Source of the DNA: Nymphaea colorata
Taxonomy: Eukaryota > Streptophyta > Magnoliopsida > Nymphaeales > Nymphaeaceae
Length of the DNA: 64,000 nt
NCBI RefSeq assembly: GCF_008831285.2
Contig: NC_045141.1
Coordinates: 21,510,848 to 21,574,847 of the forward strand
Reading direction: 5' to 3'
Under the pieces are notes generated by a model. That model was not told the DNA's origin. It did not search any database and saw only the letters and a program-made list of their open reading frames with translations. This document shows, piece by piece, positions 34,401-48,720 of this stretch. Position 1 is the first letter of the stretch. Each line of letters opens with the position of its first letter. A program made the position numbers and the translations under genes.

Positions 34401-37400
34401 ATTTCTATGAATGCTTGCCAATTTTTATGCAATAAAATGACAAGAAGACCCATAATTTCATTATTTTTATTATTATTTTTATTTTTTTTTTAAATTTATG
34501 AATCTTTTCCTAGGAATATTTTAGAGAATTTTGGGGAAAACCTTCTTAAGTGATTGCTAAGAAAAATATTATTGAGTATGAACTATGGAGTATGAAAGAA
34601 AGTGGCCACCTTTTTTCAATGTCGATGACAAGGGTTGAAGGTTGGAGCCAACAAGGACAGGGGTTGACAGTTGGAGCAAACATATAACAAGAATTCTTAG
34701 AATCCTTTGGGCTTCCTTATTGGTGGTGAACTCACCATAGTGCAAAGTGGTATTTCTTCACTTAATAAAATACAAACCAAGTCTATTTATCCCAGGGAAT
34801 ACACCACTCTGGAAGAGATAGTATTCTGATCCAGGACCCATGGGCCAAGGGACAGTCTCAGGCAGATAGTTTTAATGCCTGCAGGCATCCCAAAAGGTAT
34901 AAACAGCCCAGGCTTCCTTTAATGATCTAATTAGTCAAGAATACTACTTGGTCATTATGCACCATTCCTAAAATGGCTGAGTTGGGACCTTAAAAAGCTA
35001 AATAAAAACAACTTTATAACTACTAAAATGTTAAATAACCAAAAAGATAAAAGAAAACAGAGTCGTGTGCTTTGTGGAGGTGGTTGTTGGGGTGGGCACC
35101 TTTGAAAATCAAGTCAGATAAACACATACATACAAATCAAAGTAACTGATTCACATATTGCAATTAGGCAATTAGTATTTATTGCTGGCATCACACCAGC
35201 GCAGACTTCTTCAAATGAGTTGATAGGGGTTCAGAAAATGTGCCATTGATGTTGTCGGAATGGAAATGATTTTGGTTCAATAAGGAAAATTTAGTATGCA
35301 GGATGTTGAATCACATGCAGTAATGTTCTTATTAGAAGAAACCAAGAGCTGACGCAATTTTCTATAGTGTGTTGGACCCAAAATTGTAAGTGGGTTATAA
35401 ATGTACTGGTGATATCCATGCTTATACACATCTGTGGAAGATAATACCTATCAGTCACTAATTCCCATTTTGTTGCTGTCAATATTTTCACACCAGGTTT
35501 GCAATTGGCAGGACATTCTTCTATGTACACGTTAAACATGTGCAAAACCCTTCTAGGCAACGACATTTATCTTCCCAACAATAAGGACAGAAAAGTAGAA
35601 CTGACCCCCAAAATGCTAGCCATTCACCAACTAGTAAGAACTAGTTGATCAACTAAGTAGTAGGGAGTAGGGACTAGTTGACCTAGTCGGTTGGCTAGTG
35701 TATGGATTGTACCCCAACTATACATGGCCGTGACGTGGTCTGCTGGCTATCTACTAGGGCTGGTAGATAGACAACAACCAGTTGTGTAGGCGAACAACAT
35801 AAGTAGGCAGCAGGCATTAACTATGTTTGCACCTAGGATGCCTAAGTGGCCTAGTGTGCCCCATGATTGTCGTGCTAGCTTGGGTAGACCTTGCCTATTT
35901 CATCATGAAATGTGCCTTGATTGTCGAACTCTTACCCTCAACATAAAGGTCTTAAAGTGAACTCCACCCTACTGTGGTGCTTTTCACAAGTGTATAAGTG
36001 ATCATATATTCCTAATTCTCATCAGAGGTTTGTCATGGTATGTCTATAATGATCATGAGGGCATAAACTACGTGGATATCAGAGACATTAGCCATTTGCA
36101 TTTGCCTTGAGTAGGGCTGCACATAAGCTAAACCGGGTGGCTTGACTTTGGCTGAGGCATTAATACTCGCTTGGTAGGCTCAAATTTGAGTAGATCATAT
36201 TGTCAAAAGGTTTACAACTCGAGCTTGGGGTGGTTGAATTCAACAAAGCTTGAGCCTTGCTTGGCAGAATATGAATTGAGTATAAGGAGTTTTTTTGAAA
36301 ATCTGCAAAGGTGGCCCATGCCCTAAAGGCATTTTATGTGGCATGAATGTTTTTGACAAGCCTAATTGAGCTTATAGGAGTTAAGTGTGTGCAGGTTGAA
36401 CTTAATTTGTTTAGTTTTCCAAGTTCAACTTTTGTTTCACACTTGAGTCACATAATAGACAACTTGAGCTGCATCCAAGCTTATGCAAGTTGAGCTCGAG
36501 TTACTCGACTTATTGTGTTGCCGTAGCCTTTGTGCAAATTTGCATAATTGGAATATGTTGATCAGTGAAGTGGTCTTGTATGTCCATTGCTCAAGTCCCC
36601 AATTATGCCCTCATTTTCTTAACAGTAAGGTGTTTTTTTTATCAAGTGTAATGAAAAGAGAAGCCAATGCATACCTTCTATGGAGCATCCTTGTTGGGAC
36701 ATTCTTGACTCCTGTGACTTTGTTGAACATGGAGTTTTGAGATATTTTTTGGTCAGTGGCATGGATTGCTTGAGTTACATCCTTAGCTACAGCTGCTACA
36801 CGTTTTCTATTTAATGGTGTTATGTATTTATTGAAAACAGTCGAGTGACAGTGTGACACATCAACAACCATCACATGTCATGAGATAGCTATGGTTTGGG
36901 GCAATGTGGCAGTTCGGTGCATGGATCTTAGTGTGTACTGTTGTTTGGATGTTGGATCTAATGTCTATGTGCATCTGTCGCTTCATGGTCACTTGCTGCA
37001 TGATGTGCAATTGCTTTTTCATTGCAATATTTCTTCATTAATCATTCTGGATTTTTTCATTTCTGTGTAAAAATAATTTCCTTCATGGGTGTGTCCTCTT
37101 CGATTGTCTGTCTGTACTCTATATTGAGGTACATGTGGTTCTGTCAACTTGCTGCAAATCTTGAATATGTTTTTTAACAAACTGCTACAGCATGAGGTCC
37201 GACTACTGTTAAGAATTGTGTGGAAAAGTGCCAATGAATCTTCTCTTTTATATTCTATTTTTATGTATCTCATGCTTCCTACTCGCTGTTTGTGATTGTT
37301 TGTTGTGTTGTACAGGAGATGCCTCAAAAATGTTTCCGCTTCAATTTGGGACCATAACTCCAGGTTTCATGAATGGGATGCAGGTCTGTAGTTGATGCTT

Positions 37401-40400
37401 TGTTTTTGTCAACTTTGTCTGAACAATTGTTCTTGGCTCTTTTAACTATGATTTTAGCCATTTCACTTATGCAAATTTCTAGTGCAGATACCTGCACGGA
37501 CCAGTTCTGCACCGCCGAATTTGGATGAGCAAAAAAGAGATCAGGTATCTCTGTCTCTTTGTGTGTGTATTTATGTATGTATGTACAAATGTATGCATGT
37601 ATCTGTGCTGTTTCTTTTTTCTTCTGTTCCATCCTTTTTTTTCTCCTTTTGTTTAGGCACGCAATGATAGTCGACCTAGCCCTGTACCCGTGGCAGTCGC
37701 TACCAAACAGCAGCAGAAGCAGCACCTTCAGCCACCACAACTGCAGCAGCAACAGCAGCAGCATCCTAGAAGGGACTTAGGTGCCAAAGTTACTAATGTT
37801 GCTGAGCCAAACCAGCCTTCCCAGCCCAGAAGGGATGCCACTGTACTTCAGACTCCAGTACCACCTCAAACCTCTTCAGCTAAGCCTTCTGTTCTGCCTC
37901 TTGCGGGGGGTTCCATTTCTATACCTTTTCAACAGCCTCAAGTAACGACACAATACAGCACTCCAAATTCCCAACAGTCACAGAGTGTTTCTGCTGGCTC
38001 ACTTCAAATGCCGTTGCCCCTTTCTGTTGGAAATCCTACACAAGTTCAACAGCCGTTATATGTTCACGGATTACAATCCCATCCATTGCAGGCACAAGGT
38101 ATGATTCATCAGAGTCAGGGACTGGGTTATGCACCACAGATGAACCATCAGCTTGGGCCTCAATTGGGTAACATGGGTATCAGTGTGGCTCAATTTCCTC
38201 AACCGACTGTTAACAAATTTGTTACACCACGCAAGGCAGTCAAGATAACTGATCCTAAAACTCATGAAGAATTGAGACTGGATAAGAGAACTGATTCTTT
38301 TACTGATACATCATCCTCAGGGCAGACAGTTCAGCTTTCTAGATCTCATGCTGCTGTTGCTACTCAAACCCAGCAACCTATTCCTTCATTCTCTTCCACC
38401 CATCCGATCAATTACTACACTCCTATGCAACCTAATTCTTATACTCCGTCAATCTTTTATGCTGGTCAACCTACCCATCCTTTAGCTAATGCCCAGGTAG
38501 CTCCTGGGTCTTCAGCTACAAGGTATGGCTATCCAGTTAGCCATGGTGGCCCAACTGTATCTGTTGCAAACCCTGTTGCACTGGGTACCTCCTTGCCTCA
38601 ATCTAGGTCTGGGCTATCATCACAAGCTAATTCGGACACTATAAATGTAGAAGTAATTACTGCTCCAGCAGCATCTGTTCAGGTAACAGTGAAGCCACCT
38701 CCAACAGGTTCACTTCCAGGAAAAGTTGGGATCTCCACTTCTACACCATCTGGTGATTCTTCTTCTGGGAAGAAAGGTGCTGTTGTTCAAACTGAACCTG
38801 TTAAGATGTCAAGGCATCAGGAGTCTGGCGCCTCACATTTGCAAAGGTCTACTGAGGGGGCAAGACTGATTTCATCTGCCATGGGAGAGATATTAGCACA
38901 GTCTTCATCGACAACTGTTTCTTCAGCAGTGGTTGGTGATGCTGGCCCCGGGAGTTGTATTGAACAGCCAAAATCTGCTTCTGGAATGCCATCACCTCTT
39001 AATACATTACATGCCACTGTTAAAAGTCCTGCATCATCTGCTGCAACTGTCGAAGAGAGACAATTATTCACTGTTTCTTCAGTTAATCCTATTACCTTAA
39101 CTGAAGATCCAGCAAATATCTTAACGAATCCTGAAGGTCGCAAATGGGATCCTCTTAAAAAGTCAGATTCCTTTAAGGATCAGCAGAAGCTGAACAGAAA
39201 GGAGCTGCAGCAGTCCGAGTCAGAGAATCAGGTATATGCACCATGGTGTTTAAAATTTATCAGTCTTTTTGCAGTGTATTAGAAGATGCTATATCTATTG
39301 GATTCTGTGTGTTTTTTTTTTTTTTGCAGATCTGTAACTCTGCTGGTAAACAGAAATCTTCCTCTGTGGTGTCATCAAAAATTAGTGAAATGAATTCAGA
39401 GCATGGTTCCAGAACAGACGAGTCCAAACCAGGTGTGTTGGATGGGACCCTGACCTCTACTCCACGTCTTTCATCCTTCAAGTTGGAGAATAGCAGACCT
39501 TCAGAAGTTGTTGAAGTTCCAGAAACAAAAGATGATAAAACTTTATTGGCTTCATCTGGAAGATCCGTCACAGAATTGGAAGTGACAGAAGGACCAATAA
39601 ATTCTGAGACTACCAGCTCTGTTCCATCTGATGCAGTGCCAGTTGAAGCTGTTGCAGAGGCAGTTAGTCCTGTGAAGCTCTTGCATTCTGATCCTTCTGA
39701 AGTAGTGGTAACTATTCCAAAAAGTTCAGTTTCAGGGGATCTGGTCCCTCATGATTTGGGCACAAGAGGCGAAGCCAGTGGTGCATCAGGGTTGGAAGAC
39801 AGTATAAGCAAAACACCTACTACCAAACTAGAAACTCAAGAAAATATGTCTCTTGTTGGATGTTCTGGTAATAGTCAGAGCACAGATGCAAGTTTGCACC
39901 AGGTTCCAGTGGTTGACAAAGTGGAAGAAATATCTGTTCAAATAGACAGTTTGAAGGTTGAACTAGAAGATACGGTTGAAGAGGTATCAGATTCTTCCTT
40001 GAGTCGTCCTTCTGATGAAGCTTTGGGAGTTGATGTAGATAAGGAAGAAAGCATGGGTGTTTCCGCTATTGCTTCTCATACAGTTTCAGATTCTGCAGAA
40101 ACTGAAAATTTGCCTCCTTCAGCACATTTGACTAGAGGTGATTATGAAAAACAAAATGAAAGAGAGAGTAAAATGTCTATTGAAGAGATTGAATCACCAG
40201 CTGAATCCACAAGCTCAAGTCGAGAGTCCGCCACTGCTGTACCTGAAGGGACACAGGAACATGAATCTTCTAGGGGTTCAGAAAACCTAAATAGTGGTGT
40301 GAGTCCAAGTACTTTGTCAACCTCCAGGGATAAAATGCCATTAGAACAGAGCAGGCCAAAGAGTGTTTCTGGAAAAAAGAAGAAGAAAAGGGAGCTTCTT

Positions 40401-43400
40401 TCCAAGGCTGATGCTGCTGGGACAACTGCTGATCTTTACATGGCATACAAAACACCGGAAGAAAAGCGAGATGTTGCTGTATCAGAAAATGTGAATACCA
40501 TGTCTTCAAACATTGATGGTAAGCAGATGCCTGAAGGTGATACGAAGAAGCATGCCTCTAGCAAAGAGGAAGACAGCCATAGCAAATCTGAACTGGATGA
40601 TTGGGAGGAAGCCGCTGAAATCTCTAGCCCTAAATTGAAAACCTTGGAGAGGTCTGAAGCAGTGCACAATAATAAGTGCTGCATGGAACATGACAGTGGA
40701 TCTGTAGGTGGAAAAAGATACACCAGAGATTTCCTAATGACCTTCTCAGAGCAGTGTAAGGATCTTCCTCCTGGATTTGAGATTGGATCAGATATAGCAG
40801 ATCTTCTAATAAATGTTCAATTGAATGCACCCTTTGTTGACCGTGACACGTACCATATGGGTGGAAGAATATTTGATAGACAACCAAGCGGCTCATCTCG
40901 ACTGGACCGTCGTGGGAGTGGGAACATGGAAGAGGATAGGTGGAATAAATTAACAGCTCCTTTTGTACCTGGACGCACAGACCTTGCATATGGTATTGCA
41001 GGTACAACATTTCGTCAAGGTCCAGGTGGAAACCTGGGGGTCCTGAAGAATCCTCGTGGCCATCCAGGAGGACAATATGTTAGTGGAATCCTTTCTGGTC
41101 CTATGCAGTCTCTTGGTTCTCCTGGTGGGCTGCCAAGAATGCATGCTGATGCTGATAGGTGGCAGCGTGCTCCCCCTGTTCAGAAGGGCTTGATTCCCTC
41201 TCCTCATGCTCAACCTGTGGTCATGCACAAAGCTGAAAAGAGGTATGAGGTTGGCAAAGTATCTGACGAAGAGGAAACTAAGCAGAGACAACTGAAATCC
41301 ATTCTTAACAAGCTGACTCCTCAAAATTTTGAAAAGCTGTTTGGGCAAGTCAAAGAAGTTAACATTGATAATGTTGTCACTCTTACTGGTGTTATTTCCC
41401 AAATTTTTGATAAAGCATTAATGGAGCCAACATTCTGTGAAATGTATGCTGATTTTTGTTCCCGTCTTGCTGGAGCATTACCTGATCTGGTTGAAGGTAA
41501 TGAAAAGGTTACTTTCAGAAGATTGCTTCTGAATAAATGCCAAGAGGAATTTGAGAGGGGAGAGAAGGAGGAAGCAGAAGCAGATAAAGATGAGGAAGAA
41601 GGCGAAACAAAACAGTCTGCAGAGGAGAGAGAAGCAAAGCGGATCAAGGCTCGCAGACGGATGCTGGGTAACATTCGGCTGATTGGTGAACTGTACAAGA
41701 AAAAGATGTTAACTGAGAGAATTATGCATGAATGCATCAAGAAGCTACTGGGCCAGTATGAGAATCCTGATGAAGAAGATGTGGAAGCTTTGTGCAAGTT
41801 GATGAGCACAATTGGAGCAATAATTGATCATCCCATAGCCAAAGAGCACATGGATGCATATTTTGATAGGATGCACAAGCTGTCAACTAATCAAAAGCTA
41901 TCTTCTAGGATGCGATTTATGCTGAGAGACACAATTGATCTCAGAAAGAACAAGTGGCAGCAGAGAAGAAAAGTTGAGGGCCCTAAGAAAATTGAGGAAG
42001 TGCATCGTGATGCAGCTCAGGAGCGCCAAACACAATCAGGAAGAGCATCTCGTGGTTCTGGCATGAGTTCTTCTGCAAGGAGAGGACAAGCCATTGATTA
42101 TGGACCTAGAGGATCCACTGGCTTGTCTTCTCCAGGGTCACAGCCACTGGTTTCTCTTCGAGGGACGCCAGCATCTGGTCGCTTTGGTACCCAAGATGTT
42201 CGGCTGGAGGATAGACATATTATTGAGAGCAGAACACTTTCAGTTCCATTGCCACAAAGGTCTATAGATGATGATTCAATTACTCTTGGGCCTCAAGGTG
42301 GTCTTGCAAAGGGGATGTCTATGAGAGGGCAACCCTCAATGTCAAGTGGGTCTGTAAATGATATTTCGGTAGTGAGTACTGGAGATGCAAGAAGAATGGG
42401 AATGTGTCTAGGTGGTTCCAGTTCCACACATTCTCTAGCAGAGTGGACACCAAATAATTCACGGGAGGAGGTTGGTTCTAGGGGTGTTCTGCTTGATAGG
42501 CCGAAGTCTGCACATTCTTATGGTCAGCCAAATCATGAGGATCGTGTGAACAGGGATGCAAGAAATACTCCAGTATCTTCAACTGGTCCACATAACTCAA
42601 TAGACAAATTGCCCGAGGAACAGCTAAGAGAAAAGTCAATATCTGCAATCAAGGAATTTTACAGGTAAGGTTCTTGTTTTTAGTTTCTAATGAGATTCAT
42701 TGCGAACTCAAGTTATTCATCAAATTATTGGATATGCTAGAGTATGACATTAATTTCGTCTTTTAAATGTTTTTTTATCACTCTTATTCTCAAGGATTTC
42801 TGACTCTGCTTTCATAAAAAGCATATAAAGGAGGCATAAGAGCATTCTTGTTTCTTTTATAGTGAAGATATTGTGATTCCATTATCATCTTCATGGAATC
42901 ATGTTGGGACTATGCACCTAAATTCTATGTGGTCAAAAGCACATGTAGGTGCTGGGTGGCAGCCTAAATGCCTAGCCTGAGGCACTAGACTTGTCAAACA
43001 AAATACTTCTAAATTTTTTAAATTTTAATTCTTAAAAAGTTCTAAGTGTGAGGTGGACCTGAATTTCCCCTTCCCCTTATTCTTCTTCCTTTCTCTTTTC
43101 CCCAGTTTTTTGTGAAATAGGACTGATGAGGCCCTGTCTAGGTGCTGCCTAGGATTCTTTTGGGGTCTGCCACCTAATTCTGGTTGGCACTATTTGTGCT
43201 ATTGATCACGAGTAAAGTTAGCAAAGAATGTTCTCTTTATAATTATTAATTTTAGTTTATTCTTTGCCTTCTTCTTTTCTTTCTTTTCCGGTCGTTGGCA
43301 ACATTCTTTCTTATTGATACCTTGCTTTTGCTCACGTTAGCTTAAAATAATGGAAATGAATTACTCAAACTCATGAGTAGCTTTATATGTAATGGGAAGT

Positions 43401-45151
43401 TGTTAGGGGACTTTTAAGTGTAAAAGGTTCCTTGGGTTAGAAAATGAGGTAGAGGCTATATTGTCTTGGAAGATAAGACATCACTAGTTGGAGAGGTGTT
43501 AGGTGGATGGTGTAAGGACCAGTTATATGGGTAGTCTAGAAAGTTTGTAAGTATTTTTACGGCTATTATCTCCTAATTGGATTGCACGAATGCTGCTTTC
43601 TACAAATCCAGGAAAGGACCATGAGCAAACTTTGAGTCATAATGTTCTTGCTGTGGTGAATTTCCCACCATAGAGAGCTTTCAAGGAGATAGCGTAATAG
43701 CATCTTTAGGGGCAATTTAGATGATTTTAGGCATGACATATTTCATTTGGCCTCATAACGCTGCAATTTCTTGAAATTGAAAACCTGAATTTCCTCCAGA
43801 ATTTTGATTGTAAATATGGCCAGAATTTATGTGGTGCTATGCCAGTTCGTGGCACGTATGTTTCTTCCTTAATACTGCGGAAAGGTGGGCTTTTGTCAGT
43901 ATTTTTTCACCACTTGTGCATCTGGTACTTGGATGGAAGAGACAGGCATCCATATTTAGGACATGTCGATTCAAGTGGGCGTTAAATTTGGGCATGTGCA
44001 AAGGGATAGGGTAGAAAGTGTCTTTGGTCGTGTCACCTCCTGCTGTTAAGCCTGCAAAAGTGTCTGGGCATCTTATAGATTGAACCAGTCCATTTTTAGT
44101 CCAGTGCCAACTACAGCTGATTGAGCCTGCAAAAGTGGTGTGAGCATCTTATAGGTTGTAATGGTGCATGCATACAACCAATGCCTTTGAGTGGGAGCAA
44201 GACAACCAACGAGCAGTTCGCTTTGGAAAGCCATCCCCTGGAGAGCTGAATTCTTTGTAGAAATAGTCGATCCACTGGAAGATACTAAGGCTGATTGGGA
44301 AAACTAACTAAACAATCTCCCTGTCAATGGAAAAATCAACAAAGTGATCTGGTTGTATGTGAAGGGCTCATACACCCTGGTGGTTTGTCCCCAGGATCCT
44401 TCTAGTTATTGGACTTCTTGATAAAATTGATCCCCATCATCATAAGCTGCAGTATCTGTTCTATCTTCAGTAAGGTCCCTGGGAATGGAAGAAATGCTGT
44501 TACTACTTACTACTCACCGTTTTCTATTTGAATTCTCCATGGTTGGTGAGCGTCTCTCTTCCCTTGCTGCTGCTTTACAAACTGTGTGAAGGAAGAGTGG
44601 GCAGAAGGGAAATGTCAACCATTTTTTTACAGATGGTGATTAGATGGAATGCTCCTTGAAATCAACAAGCATGTAGCCGTTATTCTTTTTTTTTCCTTCA
44701 ATAAGAAAGTGGAAGAGGTCTCCTGGGCTACACTGATATGGCAGAACATTCATTGGAAAGGTTGCTCCCTGTTCTTACATGGATCGATAGGCCAAACTTT
44801 TTGGTGTTTCATTTCGTTTTCCTTTTTAGGGGAACAAAGACATGACCAATAATGGTCACGTTTCCTCTCGTCCTTGCTTTCTTGCTGCCTGTTTTCAACT
44901 CTTATCATTTTCAGGACTCCAAATTTTGAGATGTGGGTAAACATTCTCATGCTAGTGAGCTCAATGATTTTATTGTAGAACAAATAATTTATTAATCATG
45001 ATTTATTTTCTTTCATTTTCCTTTTTGCTCTTGCTTTTTCCTCCATCTTTTACCAGCTTATCCTTTGTTCATCGGCTTATTCTTCGTCAAATACCAGCAT
45101 TTAATTTTAAAGCACAGAATTGGGCCTTTCTCTCTCTCTCTCTCTCTTACG

Positions 45152-45193
<42 letters not shown>

Positions 45194-46276
45194 GTTTGTG
45201 TGTGTGCTCCTCTATGAACAAGCTGGTGTGCATGCATGCAGATTCCTTTTGTATTGCAAGTACGTGCTTACAGTCACCAATGATTTCGTTTTTCTTTTTT
45301 TGCTAGTGCAGCTTTTGACACTAGACTTTCTTCATGCAGTTTATTGAAAGTTTTGAAACTTAACTGATCTGCAATTGGTTTTCACTTTCAGTGCAAATGA
45401 TGAGGAAGAAGTTGCTTCATGTGTGAAGGAATTGAATGCGCCAAATTTCTATCCCACTATGGTGTCTCTCTGGGTCACAGATTCTTTTGAGCGAAAGAAC
45501 ATAGAGAGAGACCGTTTAACAAAATTACTTGTTTCTCTCTGCAAATCAAGGAACCATTTGCTGAGTCAACGGCAGCTCATCAATGGGTATGTGTTCTGCT
45601 TTGGTAGTAGAAGTTGGGTAGAAAACGGTTGAGTTTATACTCCACGATTTGGTCTCCTTGCTGGCCTGACTTCTTCAATGAGCTTTTGTGGTGGCTTATT
45701 GCTTGAGCTTCTCATATTCCAAGCATCACTGCCTTTTTAGAGTCCCAACTTCATTCGAGCCTCTTGATCTTTGAAATGATAAGACTTTTTGAACATGGGT
45801 GTGCAAATAGTGGTGATAGTTCTTGCACCCTCAGGTTCTAGGACCTGAGCGACATGCATAAAACTGCGTCTCAAAGCCCTTAAATAATTTTTCCTGAATA
45901 TTTCATGCTTTGTTCAATTTATGTCTGATGCACTTCTATTTCCAGGTTCGAGTCTGTCTTTGCTACCTTGCCCGATGCAATATATGATGCGCCTAAAGCA
46001 CCTGAATTCCTTGGTGGCATTCTTGCAAAGGTGATTTTAGAAAACATTATTAGTCTAAAGGATGTAGGAAGATTGATACATGAAGGAGGTGAGGAGCCTG
46101 GTAGCCTTACGGAATCTGGAATCGCATCAGACGTCCTTGGTAGTATTCTGGAGGTTATAAAGGAGGAGAAAGGTGATACTTTGTTGAAAGACATCCGCAA
46201 AAATTCTGAGATTCGACTGGAGGAATTCCTCCCTCCGGACCCTAGAAAGCAGGCGAAGCTCATAGCCTTTATTTAG
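31476..46276 (+). CDS. EIF4G: Translation initiation factor eIF4G (plant, full length)
   Basis: Nine coding exons with matching phases: 31476-31672, 33092-33225, 33385-33522, 37316-37383, 37488-37544, 37657-39231, 39330-42664, 45392-45586, 45946-46276, about 2009 aa. eIF4G is the scaffold that joins cap-binding eIF4E, helicase eIF4A and eIF3 on mRNA in the cytoplasm. The start MSLNQSRVERAEQ and the FPLQFG and IPARTSSAPPN blocks are plant eIF4G landmarks. The N-terminal half is low-complexity (Gln/Ser/Pro). The eIF4E-binding motif YTRDFLM is at 40719-40739 (residue about 1187). The MIF4G domain follows at about residues 1377-1600 (41291-41957), and a C-terminal MA3 domain at about 1820-2009 ends the protein. 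It is somewhat longer than I remember for other plant eIF4G proteins, mainly in the disordered part. Exon 3 could instead end at a weaker GC donor 12 bases later. Confidence 0.93.
32135..32342 (+). repeat. 104-bp tandem duplication in eIF4G intron 1
   Basis: The copies 32135-32238 and 32239-32342 both start gagaaatttctt and run through tcatgtttatttctgg-type sequence to ttctcatgg, with scattered substitutions. Intronic and non-coding. Confidence 0.9.
33523..37315 (+). other. eIF4G intron 3 (3.8 kb) with repeat debris
   Basis: This is the largest eIF4G intron. It contains AT-rich DNA, a CTAG-dense block at about 35610-35890, and a repeat at 36117 starting tagggctgcacataagct, related to the element at 6752. 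The open frame 35291-35566 (minus) has no recognised motif. No nested gene is evident. Confidence 0.6.
36117..36520. mobile_element. Second copy of the tagggctgcaca repeat family
   Basis: It begins tagggctgcacataagct and includes agttgagctcgagttactcg near its end, as in the element at 6752-7203. Its right end is eroded, so the boundary is approximate. It lies within an eIF4G intron. Confidence 0.4.
42665..45391 (+). other. eIF4G intron 7 (2.7 kb)
   Basis: This intron splits the codon just inside the MA3 domain. It contains a diverged 75-bp duplication (44050 and 44125, gcctgcaaaagtg), a repeat-like pair of blocks rich in gctgggtggcagcc / gctgcctagg at 42950-43190, and a (CT)n then (TA)n tract at 45128-45188. 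No nested gene is seen. Confidence 0.6.
45128..45188. repeat. Compound (CT)n and (TA)n microsatellite
   Basis: CT at 45128-45147 and TA at 45153-45188, inside eIF4G intron 7. Confidence 0.95.
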
Positions 46277-46582
46277 AAGCATATGCTATGTATACTCGCC
46301 CCTGCCTAGTTGTTAGGGTGCTACGATTTGCAGTTATCATCTTGTTCATGGCTCTATATATTAAGTCTTTTTGGCATATCTTGTTCTTCTGTTAGCTTAT
46401 TCATTGTCTCCATGAATTGTGCACTTGAGGTAATCACTAGCTGATTTTGAGGCCAGCTAAGCTTGAATACAGTTTTGAGTCCATGATTACAAATGATGCG
46501 GATTTTATTGTCGCCTTTGGGTAATGCTTATTGGGCAAATAATTAATGCCTGTGGAAGGACCGTAGAAACTAGCTCTGTTTC

Positions 46583-46606
46583 AATAAAACCCTCTAAACC
46601 AATAAA
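46583..46606 (+). terminator. Possible eIF4G polyadenylation signals
   Basis: Two AATAAA hexamers at 46583-46588 and 46601-46606, about 310 bases after the stop, within the expected 3' UTR range. Confidence 0.5.
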
Positions 46607-48684
46607 ATGTAACAAACTATGTGTTCGACAAATCTGCGTGATACTTGTTTGTTAAGGCTAATGTCATATTTATGATAATGCTTGTTACGAGAGACTGGGT
46701 CCATCCCCATTGATATCAGCTTTTAGTTGCATCGCCTTGAGTGAACGTCCCTAGTATGAACAGCATTTCTTTGTTCTCATTTTTGTACGTGACAATGAAA
46801 CCTGGTCAATCCATGTACATTATTGTTGTATTCCGTTTGTCACGGTTCACAAATTGTGTCCTCTGGCCGTTGATCGGACCCTTTTTTTTTCTCCCTTTTG
46901 TATGAAGATTTTATTTTATTTTTTTATCAGTTTCTCATGCAGATTTTCAGGTCCTTGTTTATTTCCAAGTGTGAAGAAAAACCATGAAGTCTTTGTCACC
47001 AGCTGGCATCATACGATCGAACTCAAAACCTCGAGTGGGGTCGTGGTAGTTTATTGGTAATTTTGTGTAGTGCTTCTGCCCGATACATTCAACCTTCTTA
47101 CTATCATTAAATTGTATAAGATTATATAAATCCTTTTTTACTCTTGAGTGATCAGAGATGGAAGAAGTACTTGGAAGTCCCTTTGTTCTCATGCCTTTAC
47201 ACAAAAGGACTGCACGCCGTTGACTTTATATAATGGTTTTGATTAGTAAACACCCCATTCTGTTCGTGTATGCACTCCTGCAGTATGGAGCTGCTGTGGG
47301 GATTATATATACAATCTTGAAAAATCAATGTTGTCGGAACTATATATATATATATATATATAACTTACATCCAATGATATGGTTTAAAAATATAATTTCT
47401 ATCAAATAAATTGCATGATTTGAAATATCATTTCATGTTTTCTAACAAGTCTTCCAGCTATGCTTTTCACAAAATGAGCATTGTCCGATCTTAAGTACTC
47501 ATACAAGCTCATTCGATGATTGGTCGACATGGCCCGCCTTTATACAGATCTTTTCATAAATCGGTAGGACGACACTGATCTGGACAAAGCGACATCTTGG
47601 TTGGCGAGTTCTCATGCACTCTGTTCGGTAACTTTGGACTTTTTGCACGACATGGTTCCTCGATGATGATCTCTGAGAGCAGACATGTTTGAGCCAATTC
47701 TCTTTCGGAATGATGTGACCCTTCAACTGGATCGAATGCCAATGCATGTCGAAGTCTGTCTGTCTTCACCATGCAAGATGAACACAGCGACCGTTTGGTC
47801 CTGCTACGCGAGAGGAAGTCATTTTTCAGGACGCCCGGATATCTCTTGTTCCCAATGTTTTCATGACTTCTGGGTACTGATCGGTTATTTATGAAACTCA
47901 AAGTGGGTTGAGCTTTGCAAATGTAAAGTTGGAGAGAAATTTCACATAAGCTTTTCGCTTACAAACTCAAAGTTACCGATAACAACTTCCTCCACTTGAT
48001 TAGGGAATCATATTAAGAGCTTGAAGTTGAGAAGAGCTCCACGGGTGCACTTTTAGGTATAAATTTGGGGTGTATGTCTAATCCCAACGGACCTTTAGGT
48101 ATTAAAAGTAGAGAGGGACTCCAGTCACACTCTAGACGGGAAAAAACCTTTTCCCAGTAGAAAGTTGTATTCGTTGCTGTTAATACCAACCAGGGTTTTT
48201 CATTTTACTAACGGAAACCTGGACCTGAACTTTTGGATTTTAAGCTAGTGTGCTGATTGCTCTGGCTTTTACGGTCTACGAGGCTCTACCATGAATTGCG
48301 TTAACTGTTGTTGTGCTGCTCACTACACCAACCCATCTGGGTCTCCTGAGTTGCAATCACTGTGGTGAACATGTAGAGGACCGTCTGTGCGCATTTATTC
48401 AGGGCTTTCCAACAGCATGGTAGCCGACTGCTTTTTTCCATGTCTAAATAGGGAGCAGACATGGAGGTGGATTTCCTCATCAACCTCTCTAAAACTTGCT
48501 TGCGTGTGGATTTACACTGCGTATTTAAGAGAGAGAGAGAGAGAGAGGGGAAGAGGGGAGACGGACAACACAACCCCGTCACTTGAGCCACTTAACGCAA
48601 CTCCTCAGCCCCCACACTCATTGCCAATTAGAGTGTGTGTGTATATATATATATATATCATTGTCAATTAGAGAGAGAAAGAGA

Positions 48685-48720
<36 letters not shown>

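Noticed and set aside
40142-41809. Minus-strand ORFs of up to 162 codons opposite eIF4G
   Set aside because: They lie wholly within the eIF4G exon, which carries the eIF4E-binding motif and the MIF4G domain on the plus strand.
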